This document shows, one piece after another, positions 20,606 to 31,076 of a stretch of 64,000 nt of DNA. A model generated the notes under the pieces. That model did not search any database and was not told the DNA's origin. It saw nothing but the letters and a program-made list of their open reading frames with translations. Position 1 is the stretch's first letter; each line of letters starts with the position of its first letter. Source of the stretch: Perca fluviatilis (Eukaryota > Chordata > Actinopteri > Perciformes > Percidae); contig NC_053112.1 in the NCBI RefSeq assembly GCF_010015445.1, positions 5,724,964-5,788,963 of the forward strand. Direction: 5' to 3'. A program made the translations under genes and the position numbers.

Positions 20606-22114
20606 ATGAATTTATTGAGCGGAGAGGGAGCCTGTTGGCTTGTTAACAGCGCTGTACAGATTATTACTGGGTGGCGTGGAGGTGCTCAGCGCTTCACTGA
20701 TGCTCGAGTCCCTCCCTCTTGGCTGCTCCTTGTAGGCTTTCATCTCCTCATAAATCGGCTCGTCGGGTACAGTTTTCTCCAAGTTGTTGCAAGCGCTTCT
20801 CTCCGTTTTTTTTTTTAAGCAGAATCTCAGGCTATGTTTACACGGAAACGATCTGAAGAGAAAACGCAAAAGTGGCGCTGCGTTATCACTTTTTATTCTG
20901 CGTTTAGACGAGCGTTATGGGGGGGAAATCTGCGTGCATATGGTGAGCAAAAGTGTGTGAAATTCGATGTCGTAATGCACTCCAGGTGACTAGGTGGCAC
21001 TGCCACACAACACCACCAAGGCACCCACCTGCATAGAACCTTCATTCTACTTCTCTCCTTAGTAGCCGGAAACCAAAACATGCCGGGAGGAAAAAAAAAC
21101 CAAAGACGAGGGAGGTGGAGTTGCATGTTTGTCTGATGATGACCGGCAAAGTTGACCGTGATAAGCCACAGCACAGCACCCAGGGAGCACTACCTATACC
21201 CTGGGCCTCCGGCCCCTTCAGCCGCTGCTTGAGAGCGCGGGCAGAGGAGGCTGAAGCGGACCCTCCTCGCCCAGCTGGCGCGCTGCAACTCTCTCTCTCT
21301 CTCTCTTTCTCTCTTTTTTTTTTTCTCTTCATCTGCAACGTTGCGCGCTCTGGCTCAAATGAATAGCCTACATATCGTCATTGAACTATAACAACCTTAT
21401 CCACATTGTCGAAATCATTTAAATATTGAGCCATTGCATTGAAATTCTAACAGGAGCCTATAATTTCTGTATCCTACTTCCGTAACAAAAGACGCGCCTT
21501 TTTCTCGTCTCTCTCCACGCCGCTGTCTTCAGACTTTTGCGTTTTTACCCTTTAGACGGTAACGCGACGGTGGAGAGTTTTTAAGATTTCCACTCTGGAG
21601 GGTGGTTTCACTTTTTTGCGTTTTTAAGCCCCAAAAACGCCGTCGCCGTATAAACGAAAGGCACCTCAGATAAAATATTTTTTCGTTTTCACCCGGGAGC
21701 GTCATTGTGTAAACAGGGCCTCAGAGTTAGCACCAACTTCTTTCCAAAAGTCTGAGGGTTGTTGGTTCTCTGCGTCTGGTTCAATGCCAAAACACAGTCC
21801 ATTGTTTCTCTGTGTGACTGGTACACTTCCAGCGCTTGGGGCACCCACGCTGGGATTAGTTATCACATTCAGAAATACTTGTGTTTTATTACACAAATAC
21901 AATGTTGAATCAAAGGATGTAACCTTTCTTATTACCAGGGAGTTGTCTGCCAGAGAACTGTAGCGTTTGTCAGATCTTTTCTCCTTGTCATTTATGATAG
22001 TAACCAGAATCACAAGATCACCATCTCTGTAGCGGCTCCATGTTACATCCCCCTTCTTATGAGGACAGGGAAGAGTAGCCATTGTGTTCTGCAGCACATT
22101 ACATATAGGTGTGT
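20606..22114 (-). pseudogene. Ig-domain receptor split by a transposon (copy E)
   Basis: The Ig exon starts at 22114 and is open through the domain (LPCPH, VTWSR, YLCNK) to ENQQPSDFWKE. There the transmembrane codons are deleted, and an 889-bp element (20831-21719) follows. The cytoplasmic tail resumes at 20830 (LRFCLKKKTERSA, PIYEEM, STSTPPSNN) to about 20612. Loss of the membrane helix plus the insertion makes it non-functional. The tyrosine motif is YEEM. Confidence 0.8.
20831..21719. mobile_element. Non-autonomous DNA transposon inside Ig copy E
   Basis: Ends are GCTATGTTTACAC and, inverted, GCCCTGTTTACAC. CTCAG at 20826-20830 and 21720-21724 forms the duplication (5 bp visible). Intact Ig copies read 'gaatctcagagttaag' across the site. 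The interior includes a CT microsatellite (21289-21330). Open frames of 80-98 codons have no transposase features. Confidence 0.75.
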
Positions 22115-22164
22115 CTGTGAAGTTAAAAGGAAGCAATGAGTGATATGTTTTTGGTGTAACTTTT

Positions 22165-22232
22165 CTGTCGATGTAGATTAATGTAAAAAAAATCTGATTT
22201 GGGCCACTTTTGCCTGCAGTCTGAACAGAGCC
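22165..22232. mobile_element. Right-end remnant of the GGCTACGTT MITE
   Basis: Matches the right end of 16611-17188 ('tgtcgatgtagatt...gggccacttttgcctgcagtct...agcc') at the same array position, then continues 'ttagtgtactaacgg'. It was inherited with the block and internally deleted. Confidence 0.65.
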
Positions 22233-22474
22233 TTAGTGTACTAACGGAAGTGCCCAGTTTGAGACACACTATATGTGTGAATGACATCAACTAACAGGAA
22301 GTTAACACGGGGCCATGGCTGTGTGAACAGGTCAAATGGTCACATAAAAACATCAGAAAACATAAGATTCATGTCCCTTAACTTAGGGTAAAATGATGTC
22401 ATTATAATGTTGAGCAGCAACAACAACCTAACAGTAACTGAAAAACAGTTTTTGTAATATTATAATTTTAGCAT

Positions 22475-22658
22475 TTTTAGGCCTTTACTTGACAGGACAG
22501 CTTAGACTTGAAAGGGGAGAGCGAGAGAGAGAGGGGGAATGACATGCAGCAAAGGGTCACAGGTCAGAGTCAAACCCACGACTCGCAATCTGTGGCGATG
22601 ACCGAGTCTCTGTACATGGGGCGCACGCTCCACCAGGTGAGCTACCCAGGTGCCCCTT
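22475..22658 (-). mobile_element. tRNA-derived SINE, copy 2
   Basis: Same family and orientation as 2888-3046, with the A-box-like 'tagctcacctggtggagcg' on the minus strand. The head region 'acgactcgcaatctgtggcgatgaccgag' is longer than in copy 1, which appears to be a deleted version. Confidence 0.75.
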
Positions 22659-22711
22659 AACTGAGAAACATTTCAACGCTAATGAAAAAATGAGAGAAAA
22701 AACTTTTTTTT

Positions 22712-23012
22712 AAACGATAGAAAGAAGAAACGAAGGAAGGCAAGAATAGGTCAAAAAACTTTGTAGAAAGCGACAAACTTGTAAAAAAACATAAACAAAA
22801 AAACAGTAGTAGGAAGGAAGACACAAAAAGGTCCAAAAGAAGGCCACAAAAACATCATATTTGGTATAAAATAAAGGGCTCCATAAGGAACAATGGTCTG
22901 GTAATAACAGCCTTGTAACTGAAATACATTTTGCAAAAAAATCTCACGTACGTTTGCCCCCATTTGAGAAACACCGGTTTAGATCATTGAGATATAAAAT
23001 GTATTGAGCCCA
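22712..23012. repeat. Array module alpha, copy 4
   Basis: Matches 3091-3400; no coding evidence. Confidence 0.7.
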
Positions 23013-23013
23013 A

Positions 23014-23076
<63 letters not shown>
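23012..23076. repeat. (GATA)n microsatellite
   Basis: About 16 GATA units, in the same array position as 3404-3460. Confidence 0.9.
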
Positions 23077-23204
23077 CTTTGTCCCGAGGGAAATTTTAGG
23101 CATCCAGTAGTTTAGACAACCATAACACAACAAACACACATACTGTATATCTCACATACATAAAAAAATATAGATATGATGTTGATAAAAAAAGCTGATT
23201 AATG

Positions 23205-23380
23205 AGATTTTTCTCACCGTTCAAGCGGAGACCGAAGCTTCCAGCGAGGAGGAGGAGGAGATAGAGCGACATCTCTGCAGCTGGCGGACCTCGTTGAGTG
23301 ACATACGACTAAAATACTGTCTTCTTTATATCTGAGGGGAAGTTCTGACGAACGAGGTTGTGGTAGGAAATGCAGGTATA
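23205..23380 (+). repeat. Array module beta (acidic ORF-like), copy 4
   Basis: The frame FLTVQAETEASSEEEEEIERH, then LSDIRLKYCLLYI and a stop, is preserved. Confidence 0.6.
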
Positions 23381-23935
23381 GCTGTTATATTTAACACTGT
23401 GGGTATTAGATCATATATCATAGTGCAACACCCAGTGAGTTACATTTCACAAATACATTCTCCTTATAGAACCTATTTATTTAATTAAAAAAAAGGCATT
23501 ATTAGACTTTTTTCTAAAATTCTACAAATATTTTCTTCATCCTCAGAATGGGGTCAAATTTGACCGTTTTCAAACGGTTTCTGTCCGGGTACAATGTCGG
23601 ACTCAAATGCACTACTCCATTCTGCGTAAAAGGAGAGTTTGTTTATTAGAATTAGAAACAATCCAGGCAACGGTACAAATCCAACAGGCTGAAGACGTGG
23701 CCGAAAATACAAACAAAAGATCTGGAAACACTGGAAAACAAACGGGAGTGAGACACACAAGGAGTAACAAGAATCTGGCAAAGGGTAAGTGAACACAGGT
23801 GAGTATATATACACGTGGGGGATGGGAAGACAACTAGACACAGGTGAATAACATTAGGGCGGAACAGGTTATCGCAATGGGAATCAAACCCAGGTCTCCC
23901 ACACCAACAAACATCACTGCTACGGCCCTACCTTG
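23381..23935. other. Intergenic sequence, no gene recognised
   Basis: A stretch from 'cggtttctgtccgggtacaatg' (23577) to 'ggaatcaaacccaggtctccc' (23904) may be a retroelement remnant, but I see no diagnostic domain. Confidence 0.35.
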
Positions 23936-23939
23936 GGTC

Positions 23940-24480
23940 CCATTTTCAATGTTTTTTAAATCAGAAATATGGATTTTGTTGTGGAAAATCTGTTCGATGT
24001 TCGGTGATAAAGCTGGAAATTAAGATTGTCTGACACACTGGAGTTTCCTATGTTATTTTCTTTATTCTTCTTGCAAGTAGAAGGAGACAGTTTAACAGAG
24101 TGACAATGCAGTCTGTGAAAGTGTGTCAGCGAACAAAGAAACTTCAGGATTTTATGGGTGAGCATGCAGAGGGAGGGACTGTATTTCTTGTCGACTCAGC
24201 AATCCTTTTACTGCTGAGTCTGAGATTTTCAGAAAAGACAGCTTCAGGCTATTGAAGTTGGCCCTCTGCCAGGTACTTCCAAGTGTGGAGGCTACGAGAG
24301 GGAGGGAGCCGCGTAGCCTCAGTACAGTAGCAGGAGAATCCACGATTGCCTCTTAAGATAAGAGAGTGATTATAATGGATCCCTATAACTGATATATTAT
24401 AATATGATATATAAAACAGAGTATTCATTGTATAGTATGAAAGCAAATACATATAAAGTCATGAAAATATAAAACCCATT
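23940..24480. repeat. Segmental duplicate shared with 6285-6880
   Basis: Nearly identical to 6285-6880, including the 69-codon minus frame, and placed 3' of Ig copy F. Copies B and F with their 3' flanks are therefore sister duplicates. Confidence 0.65.
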
Positions 24481-24985
24481 CCGCAATGGATAATATATGA
24501 AAGATAAATCACACATTATTAAAAGAATATTAGAAAGATAAAAACTTTCCACTACAGTTTCTTACAACCAAATTGCCCCAAAATAACTTGGATGGCTTTA
24601 CGTTATATATAAATGATTACTTCCATTATATTTCGGTTGTTTTATTCAATTTCATAGTATTTCCAATAAAATGTTTAAAGGGTTTTAAAACAGCATCCTG
24701 ACTAAACTTTGAAATTAAACGGTCTGTGATTCACTCAACATCCTCTGATCATAACTATTAGTCAAAATAACTCATAATTTCTTCTATTTCAAACTTAATT
24801 GAGTATAATTATTTAAATTAGGTTTATTGACCATGAATAAAACAAAAATGTTTAAAAAAGCCTCAAAAGCACCAAATAAAAGCAACAAAAATGCCAGAAA
24901 AAGCGCCAGAAAAAGTTAATTTTCAATTTTTGTCCCCAGAAGGACAAGTTCATGGTCACAAAGGGTTAATTATTGTTTTTTTAAC
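24481..24985. other. AT-rich intergenic sequence, no gene recognised
   Basis: Low-complexity A-rich words near 24840-24920 ('gccagaaaaagcgccagaaaaag'). No exon or repeat family was recognised. Confidence 0.4.
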
Positions 24986-25073
24986 AGCGCTGTTCAGATT
25001 ATTACTGGGTGGCATGAAGGTGCTCTTTGGTTCACTGATGCTCGTCCAGCTGTATGGACTTTAAAAAGTAGAG

Positions 25074-25624
25074 TCAGACTCTTGGCTGCTCCTTGTAGGC
25101 TTTCATGTCCTCATAAATCGGCTCGTCGGCTACACTTTTGTCGAAGTTGTGGTTGCGAGCGCTTCTCTCCGTTCTGTTTTTGAAGCAGAATCTCAGAGTT
25201 AAGATCACCAAAAGCACCAACGCGGCCCCGACAACTACACCGACAACTACACCGACAGCCACTTTCAAAAAGTCTGAAGGTTGTTGGTTCTCTGCGTCTG
25301 GTTCAATGCCGAAACACAGTTCGTCGTTTCTCTGTGTGACTGGTACATTTCCAGCGCTTTGGGCACCCACGTTGGGAGGAGTCATCACATTCAGAAATAC
25401 TTGTGTTTTATTACACAAATACAATGTTGAATCAAAGGATGTAACATTTCTTATTACCAGGGAGTTGTCTGCCACAGAACTGTAACGTTTGACAGATGTT
25501 TTCTCCTCGCCATTTTTGATAGTAACCAGAATCACGAGGTTACCATGTCTGTAGCGGCTCCATGTTACATCCCCCTTCTTATGGGGACAGGGAAGAGTAG
25601 CCCTTCTGTTCTGCAGCACATTAG
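25074..25624 (-). pseudogene. Ig-domain receptor disrupted by an L2 LINE (copy F)
   Basis: It is open from the L2 junction through the Ig domain (LPCPH, VTWSR, YLCNK), the transmembrane helix with GVVVGVVVGA, and a tail with IYEDM. It stops after EQPRV, with the rest of the tail visible out of frame to about 24985. The first codons and the splice acceptor are displaced 4.4 kb away at 30005-30050, so correct splicing would have to remove the whole LINE. Non-functional. Confidence 0.8.
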
Positions 25625-25635
25625 AAATATAGAAA

Positions 25636-26003
25636 CCCATCTAAAGCTGCTGGCTAAAAAGAACCATAAATACAGTAAGATCATACTTCACGTAGGGGGT
25701 AATGGTCGTAAATCGGAGATCACTAAAATTTATGTTGAGTCACTTTGTGCATACGCAAAGGCAATGTCGGACTCAGTAGTTTTCTCTGGACCCCTGCCAA
25801 ACCTGACCAATGATGAAATGTACAGCCGTACGTCATCCTTCCACCGCTGGTTGTCGGGGTGGTGTCCAGCTAATGATGTGGGCTATGTGAATAACTGGAG
25901 GGCGTTCTGGGGAAAGCCTGGTCTGATTAGGAGAGAGACGGCATTCATCCCACCTTGGACGGAGCCGCTCTCATATCAAAAAATCTGACCGAGTTTATCA
26001 GAC
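25636..26003 (+). pseudogene. L2 ORF1 fragment, SGNH/esterase-like domain
   Basis: The region encodes ILHVGGN, a SGNH block-III-like motif, then SGPLPNLTNDEMYSR, FHRWLSGWC and YVNNWRAFWG. These features are typical of the lipid-esterase ORF1 of fish L2/CR1-group LINEs. The upstream part of the domain is lost by 5' truncation. A one-base loss near 25955 shifts the frame before LISKNLTEFIRHKP and the natural stop at about 26003. It is a relic and not expressed. Confidence 0.75.
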
Positions 26004-26053
26004 ATAAACCATGACACCCCAAGTTTGATATTAGTAATCAGGGGTGCAGTGCA

Positions 26054-29011
26054 ATGCGTCCCTCTGTGCTTCCGTTGGAGCAGTCGCCCACTCATAGTCT
26101 AATAAGCACGGTGTCTGTCCCCCGGCTCAGATCGGTTAAATCAAAGGTAAACAAAAGATGCGCTATACTTAACAACCTAATTGGAATTAAAACGACTGCA
26201 ACGATGGAACAAAATAGGAAAATTAGATTTGGACTATTAAATATTAGATCTCTGTCTTCTAAAGCACTATTGGTAAATGATTTGATATCAGATAATAAAA
26301 TTAATTTATTTTGTCTTACTGAAACCTGGCTGGGCCATGAAGACTATGTTAGTCTAAATGAAGCCACTCCACCCAGTCATATTAATACTCAAATTCCTAG
26401 AGGCTCAGGCCGAGGAGGGGGAGTTGCAGCCATCTTTGATTCAAGCCTGTTAATTAATCCTAAACCTAAACTAAATTATAACTCGTTTGAAAGTCTTGTT
26501 CTTAATCTTCAACATCCAAAATGGAAAACATTACAGCCAATTATATTCGTTGTTATTTACAGGGCTCCAGGTCCGTATTCTGAATTTTTATCTGAATTCT
26601 CAGAGTTTTTATCATGTTTAGTCCTTAAATCAGACAAAGTACTTATTGTAGGTGATTTTAATATCCATGTGGACGTTGACAATGATAGCCTTAGTACTGC
26701 TTTCAACTCATTACTGGATTCAATCGGTTTCAGTCAGAGTGTGCACAAGGCGACGCACTGTTTTAACCACACCCTCGACCTTGTGCTGGTATGTGGTATT
26801 GAAATTGAGGATTTAATAATATTTCCGCAGAATTTGGTATTATCAGATCATTCTTTAATTACTTTTGAATTCTTACTACCTGACCATACTAAATTAGATA
26901 AAAGCTTCTACACTAGATGCCTATCTGACAGTGTTATAGCTAAATTTAAGGAAGATATTCCAACAGCATTCGACTCTATGTCATGCCTTAACATAACAGA
27001 GGACCTTTATGTTAACCTCAGTCCCTCTCAAATTGATACATTTGTAGACGGTGCTACAACTTGCCTACGGACGACCTTAGACTCTGTTGCTCCCCTAAAA
27101 AAGAAGATGATGAAGCAAAAGAAAATAGCACCTTGGTATAACTCCCAAACTCGCAAATTAAAACAAATCTCGCGAAACCTCGAAAGTAAGTGGCGTTCCA
27201 CCAAAGTGGAAGAATCCCGTTTGGATTGGCAAGACAGTCTGAAAACCTATAGGAAGGCCCTAAGAAAGGCCAGATCAGACTATTACTCTTCACTAATAGA
27301 AGAAAATAAGAACAACCCAAGGTTTCTTTGAGTAGTTTTGAGTAGTGATGACTTCATGAGCTTCTTCAATGATAAAAATTATAACAATTAGAGATAAAAT
27401 TCATCACCTTTTGCCCTCAACTTCTAACAGTTCACCTTTAAATGCAGGACCCGCTAGAAAGAACGACTTGTCCCGACATATACTTAGACTGCTTTTATCC
27501 TATAGACCTCCAACAATTAATGTTAAAGATATCCTCAGCTAAGCCATCTACCTGTCTCTTAGACCCCATCCCAACGAGACTTCTCAAAGAAGCGTTACCC
27601 GTGGTTAACACGTCATTACTAGATATGATCAATATGTCCTTATTAACAGTTTATGTACCGCAGTCATTTAAAATAGCTGTGATAAAACCTCTTCTGAAAA
27701 AACACACCTCGATCCTGAGGTCTTAGCAAACTATAGACCTATATCTAACCTTCCCTTTCTATCCAAGATCCTTGAGAAGGTGGTTGCTAATCAGTTATGT
27801 GATTTTCTACATAGCAACAGTTTATTTGATGACTTTCAATCAGGATTTAGAAAGCGTCATAGCACAAAGATGGTACTGGTGAAAATTACTAACGACCTTC
27901 TAACTGCTGCAGACAAAGGACTTGTCTCCATTCTTGTTTTACTAGATCTTAGTGCTGCATTTGACACTATTGACCATACAATCCTTGCTGCGGAGATTGG
28001 AACACTTAGATGGCATTAAAGGAATTGCTTTAAGTTGGTTTAAGTCCTATTTCTCTGATCGATCTCAATTTGTTAATGTTAATGATAAATCCTCCAAGTT
28101 TGCTAAAGTTAGCCCATGCGTTCCACAAGGCTCAGTGCTTGGACCAATTCTATTCTCCTTATATATGCTTCCTCTTGGTAATATTATTAGGAAACACTCA
28201 ATTAACTTTCACTGTTATGCGGATGACACCCAATTATACTTGTCAATCAAACCAGACGAAACTAGTCAGCTAGCTAAACTTCAAGCGTGCATTAAAGATA
28301 TAACATCCTGGATGACCTATAATTTTCTGATGTTAAACTCTAACAAAACTGAAGTTATTGTGCTGGGCCCTAAACACCTCCGAACCTCATTATCTAAAGA
28401 CATAGCTACTCTGGATGGTATTGCCCTGGCCTCCAGCACTACTGTCAGAAATCTAGGGGTTATTTTTGATCAGGATATATCCTTTAACGCCCATCTAAAA
28501 CAAACCTCAAGAACAGCCTTTTTTCATCTTCGTAACATTGCCAAAATTAGGAATATCCTGTCTCAAAACAATGCTGAAAAACTAGTCCATGCATTTGTTA
28601 CTTCCAGGCTGGACTATTGTAATTCCCTACTGTCAGGTTGCTCAAATAAGTCCCTTAAGACTCTCCAGCTGATCCAGAATGCTGCATGCGCGTGTTCTCA
28701 CAAGAACTAAGAAAAGAGATCATATTTCTCCTGTATTAGCTTCTCTGCATTGGCTTCCTGTAAAATACAGGATTGATTTTAAAATCCTTCTCCTGACCTA
28801 CAAAGCTCTAAATGGTAAAGCTCTAGAAGGGCTCCTAATACCTTATTGTCCCACTAGAGCACGGCGCTCCCAGAATGCAGAGTTACTTGTGGTACCTAGA
28901 GTCTCTAAAAGTAGAATGGGAGCCAGAGCCTTCAGCTACCAGGCTCCTCTCCTATGGAACCAGCTCCCCAATCTGGGTTCGGGGAGAAACTGTCACCTCA
29001 TTCAAGAATGA
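26054..29011 (+). pseudogene. L2 ORF2: APE endonuclease plus reverse transcriptase, frame-broken
   Basis: The endonuclease domain (26201-26860) shows LLNIRSL, TETWLG, VIYRAPG, VGDFNIH and LSDHSLI, the motif series of the exonuclease-endonuclease-phosphatase fold. The reverse transcriptase (27440-28600) shows LLDLSAAFDTIDH (motif A), PQGSVLGPILFSLYM (B) and CYADDTQLYL (C, catalytic aspartates). The C-terminal part contains SPVLASLHWLPVKYRIDFK. The frame is broken near 27331, 27720, 28010 and 28700, so at least five open pieces exist. The order and motifs fit the L2 clade. The protein would nick target DNA and copy the element RNA, but this copy is dead. Confidence 0.85.
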
Positions 29012-29511
29012 ACTTAAAACTCTCCTATTTGATAAAGCTTATAGTTAGGGAGTGAGGGAGTTGCAGTGTCCACCCTAACTGGCCCACCTGCTTCTCTTCA
29101 TAATTGTTAGATTAATAACATATAACAAAAGTAGAGGGAGGCAGGCCAGCGCAGCTCCGATCCGGCAGGGGAGAGTTCAAAGTCCGAACAGGCCACCTCT
29201 CCTTATAACTCTTATGTCTCTCTTAGTTACGCTTGTTATAGCTTTAGACTGCCTGGGGACTTCCTTCCTTCCTTTGACACACAGAGCTGCTCTCTCCTCT
29301 CCCTTTCTATTACTATTTGTGTGCATCCCGTCCCAGAAATGCTTGTTACTAATCCTAGCTTCTGGGGAGTTTACTCCCCGGAGTCCTTATGTTTTTTCCC
29401 CCAGCGTATTTCCTTGGAGAACGTTGGCACCAAGATCCTGGTTGCAGCTGTCGCCTTGGTCCTGCTGCACTCCCTGCTGAGCTCAGCGGTGCCCTGCAAT
29501 GTCATGCTGCG

Positions 29512-29622
29512 TCCTTGCTGAACCCTGCTGCTTCCTGCTGAACCCTGCTGCTTCCTGCTGAACCCTGCTGCTTCCTGCTGAACCCTGCTGCGTCCTGCTG
29601 AACCCTGCTGCTTCCTGCTACA
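29512..29622. repeat. 20-bp minisatellite in the L2 3' UTR
   Basis: Five to six units of 'cctgctgaaccctgctgctt'. The inverted copy is at about 61028-61135. Long Gln/Ser frames on the complementary strand are repeat artefacts. Confidence 0.85.
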
Positions 29623-30004
29623 TCCATCCATGCTCTGCCGGGGCACGCTACATCCTGGAACGCCTGCAGGCCTCGGATATGACATGAACTACTACGACTA
29701 CCATTTGAAGTCACTGTTCCATTATTAATTTGACTATTATCGGCACTGTTCATCATATCCCCAACCCGCCCCCCGAGACACCGCCTACCAAGAGCCTGGG
29801 TCTGTCCGAGGTTTCTTCCCAAGAGGGAGTTTTTCCTCGCCACTTTCGCACTGCTTGCTCTTGAGGGAATTACTGTAATTGTTGGAATTGTTGGGGCTTT
29901 GTAAATTATAGACTGTGGTCTAGACCTACTCTATCTGTAAAGTGTCTCGAGATAACTCTTGTTATGATTTGATACTATAAATAAAATTGAATTGAATTGA
30001 ATTG

Positions 30005-30060
30005 AATGTAGGTGTGTCTGAGAAGTAATAAGAAAGCAATGAGTGATATATTTTTGGTGA
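30005..30060 (-). pseudogene. Displaced 5' part of Ig copy F (acceptor region)
   Basis: Matches the bases around the Ig exon acceptor in the other copies ('taggtgtgtctg(a/t)gaagtaa', 'gcaatgagtgatatatttttggtg'), continuing copy F after the L2 insertion. Confidence 0.75.
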
Positions 30061-30174
30061 ACTTTTCTGTAAATGTCCCTGGTACTTTCCTCACATTTGG
30101 TACCACCTCCCTCTCATAATTCGGCTGTTTCTGGGAAGATGATTAACGCCAAAAACATTAGAAATGCTGTTGTA

Positions 30175-30930
30175 AGACAACAGAGCAATGAGTATACTGA
30201 GGAAGAGAGGCCATCCATTTCTACAGTCCAACTTGGCTCTGTATCAGTGGTGTAGTCTAATGTATTGTAGTGGGTATACTGTACTGTATATAAACATATA
30301 TATATATATATGGGCCAGAATCTGCCTTTGCGTGAAGGACTTCATTTCCTATATTCTGATATACTTTTATGCACCAATTTGTTTGGAAATCCCTTTATTT
30401 AGCCTATGTGAAGAAGAAAAACACAGATGACAATTCAAAATATATCACAAATATAATGGAAAGTATGTTGTTGCATGTCATTGGACATTTTAAGTGTGTA
30501 TATGGAGTTTAAAAAGAATCCCTAACACTGACCATTGCGCTAAGCAATTATTTATTTAGAAAATACAACTTTTCGGTCTTAGACCTTCATCAGGTAGGCC
30601 TACAAGTAAAAGAAATCTTGGAGCTTTCTTAGTGGGTATGCTGCAAATACCTGTAATCACGTGACTACACCACTGGTTCCTATAGCTCCTTGTGAAATAG
30701 CTGTACAAGGTGTACTTAGAGAAAAAGATTATACAAGCGGATCTAGAAATGGACTTCGTAAGGCTGCAGATAAAAGACACATTTCAAAATGCAACAGCTA
30801 TAACAGATCGGTTAAAGGTAGGTGAGGTGGATGAGTATGATATTAAGTACATATATTAGGTACACTGTATTTGTACATGTAGGATAAAAGGAAGACTTCA
30901 TTAATCATTATTTTTTACACATGGCTAGGT
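30175..30930. repeat. Array module epsilon and flank, copy 3
   Basis: Includes the 'gaggaagagaggccatccatttctacag' and 'gggccagaatctgcc' landmarks and a 'tttcggtcttagaccttcatcagg' block. At 30640 it lacks the 201-bp insertion seen at 13703 and 19775. Confidence 0.6.
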
Positions 30931-31076
30931 TAACCCCTTAACCAAAAACGCCTATCCAAGGCATACCCATAGTAAATTGGAGCTGTTCTTGAACCATTTG
31001 TTCTACATGCATGTTTATGGTTTCTTTTGAAAGGTAACACTCTGAGGCTTCTTTCCCAACAGTTAGAATTAATGTA

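Larger units (their letters stand above)
25625..30004 (+). mobile_element. L2-clade non-LTR retrotransposon, 5'-truncated, in an Ig exon
   Basis: The element starts inside the ORF1 esterase domain, continues through ORF2 (endonuclease and reverse transcriptase) and a 3' UTR with a minisatellite. It ends 'actataaataaaattg' followed by an (AATTG)n tail at about 29983-30004. Intact paralogues read 'gcacattaaatataggtgtgtctg' across the site; here 'gcacatta' is at 25615-25622 and 'aatgtaggtgtgtctg' at 30004-30019. Several frameshifts make it immobile. The 3' UTR of a second copy lies inverted at 60736-61425. Confidence 0.9.

Noticed and set aside
29371..29843. Gln/Ser-rich repetitive protein (also 60726-61281)
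   Set aside because: Antisense reading of the L2 3' UTR minisatellite, present wherever the element is.
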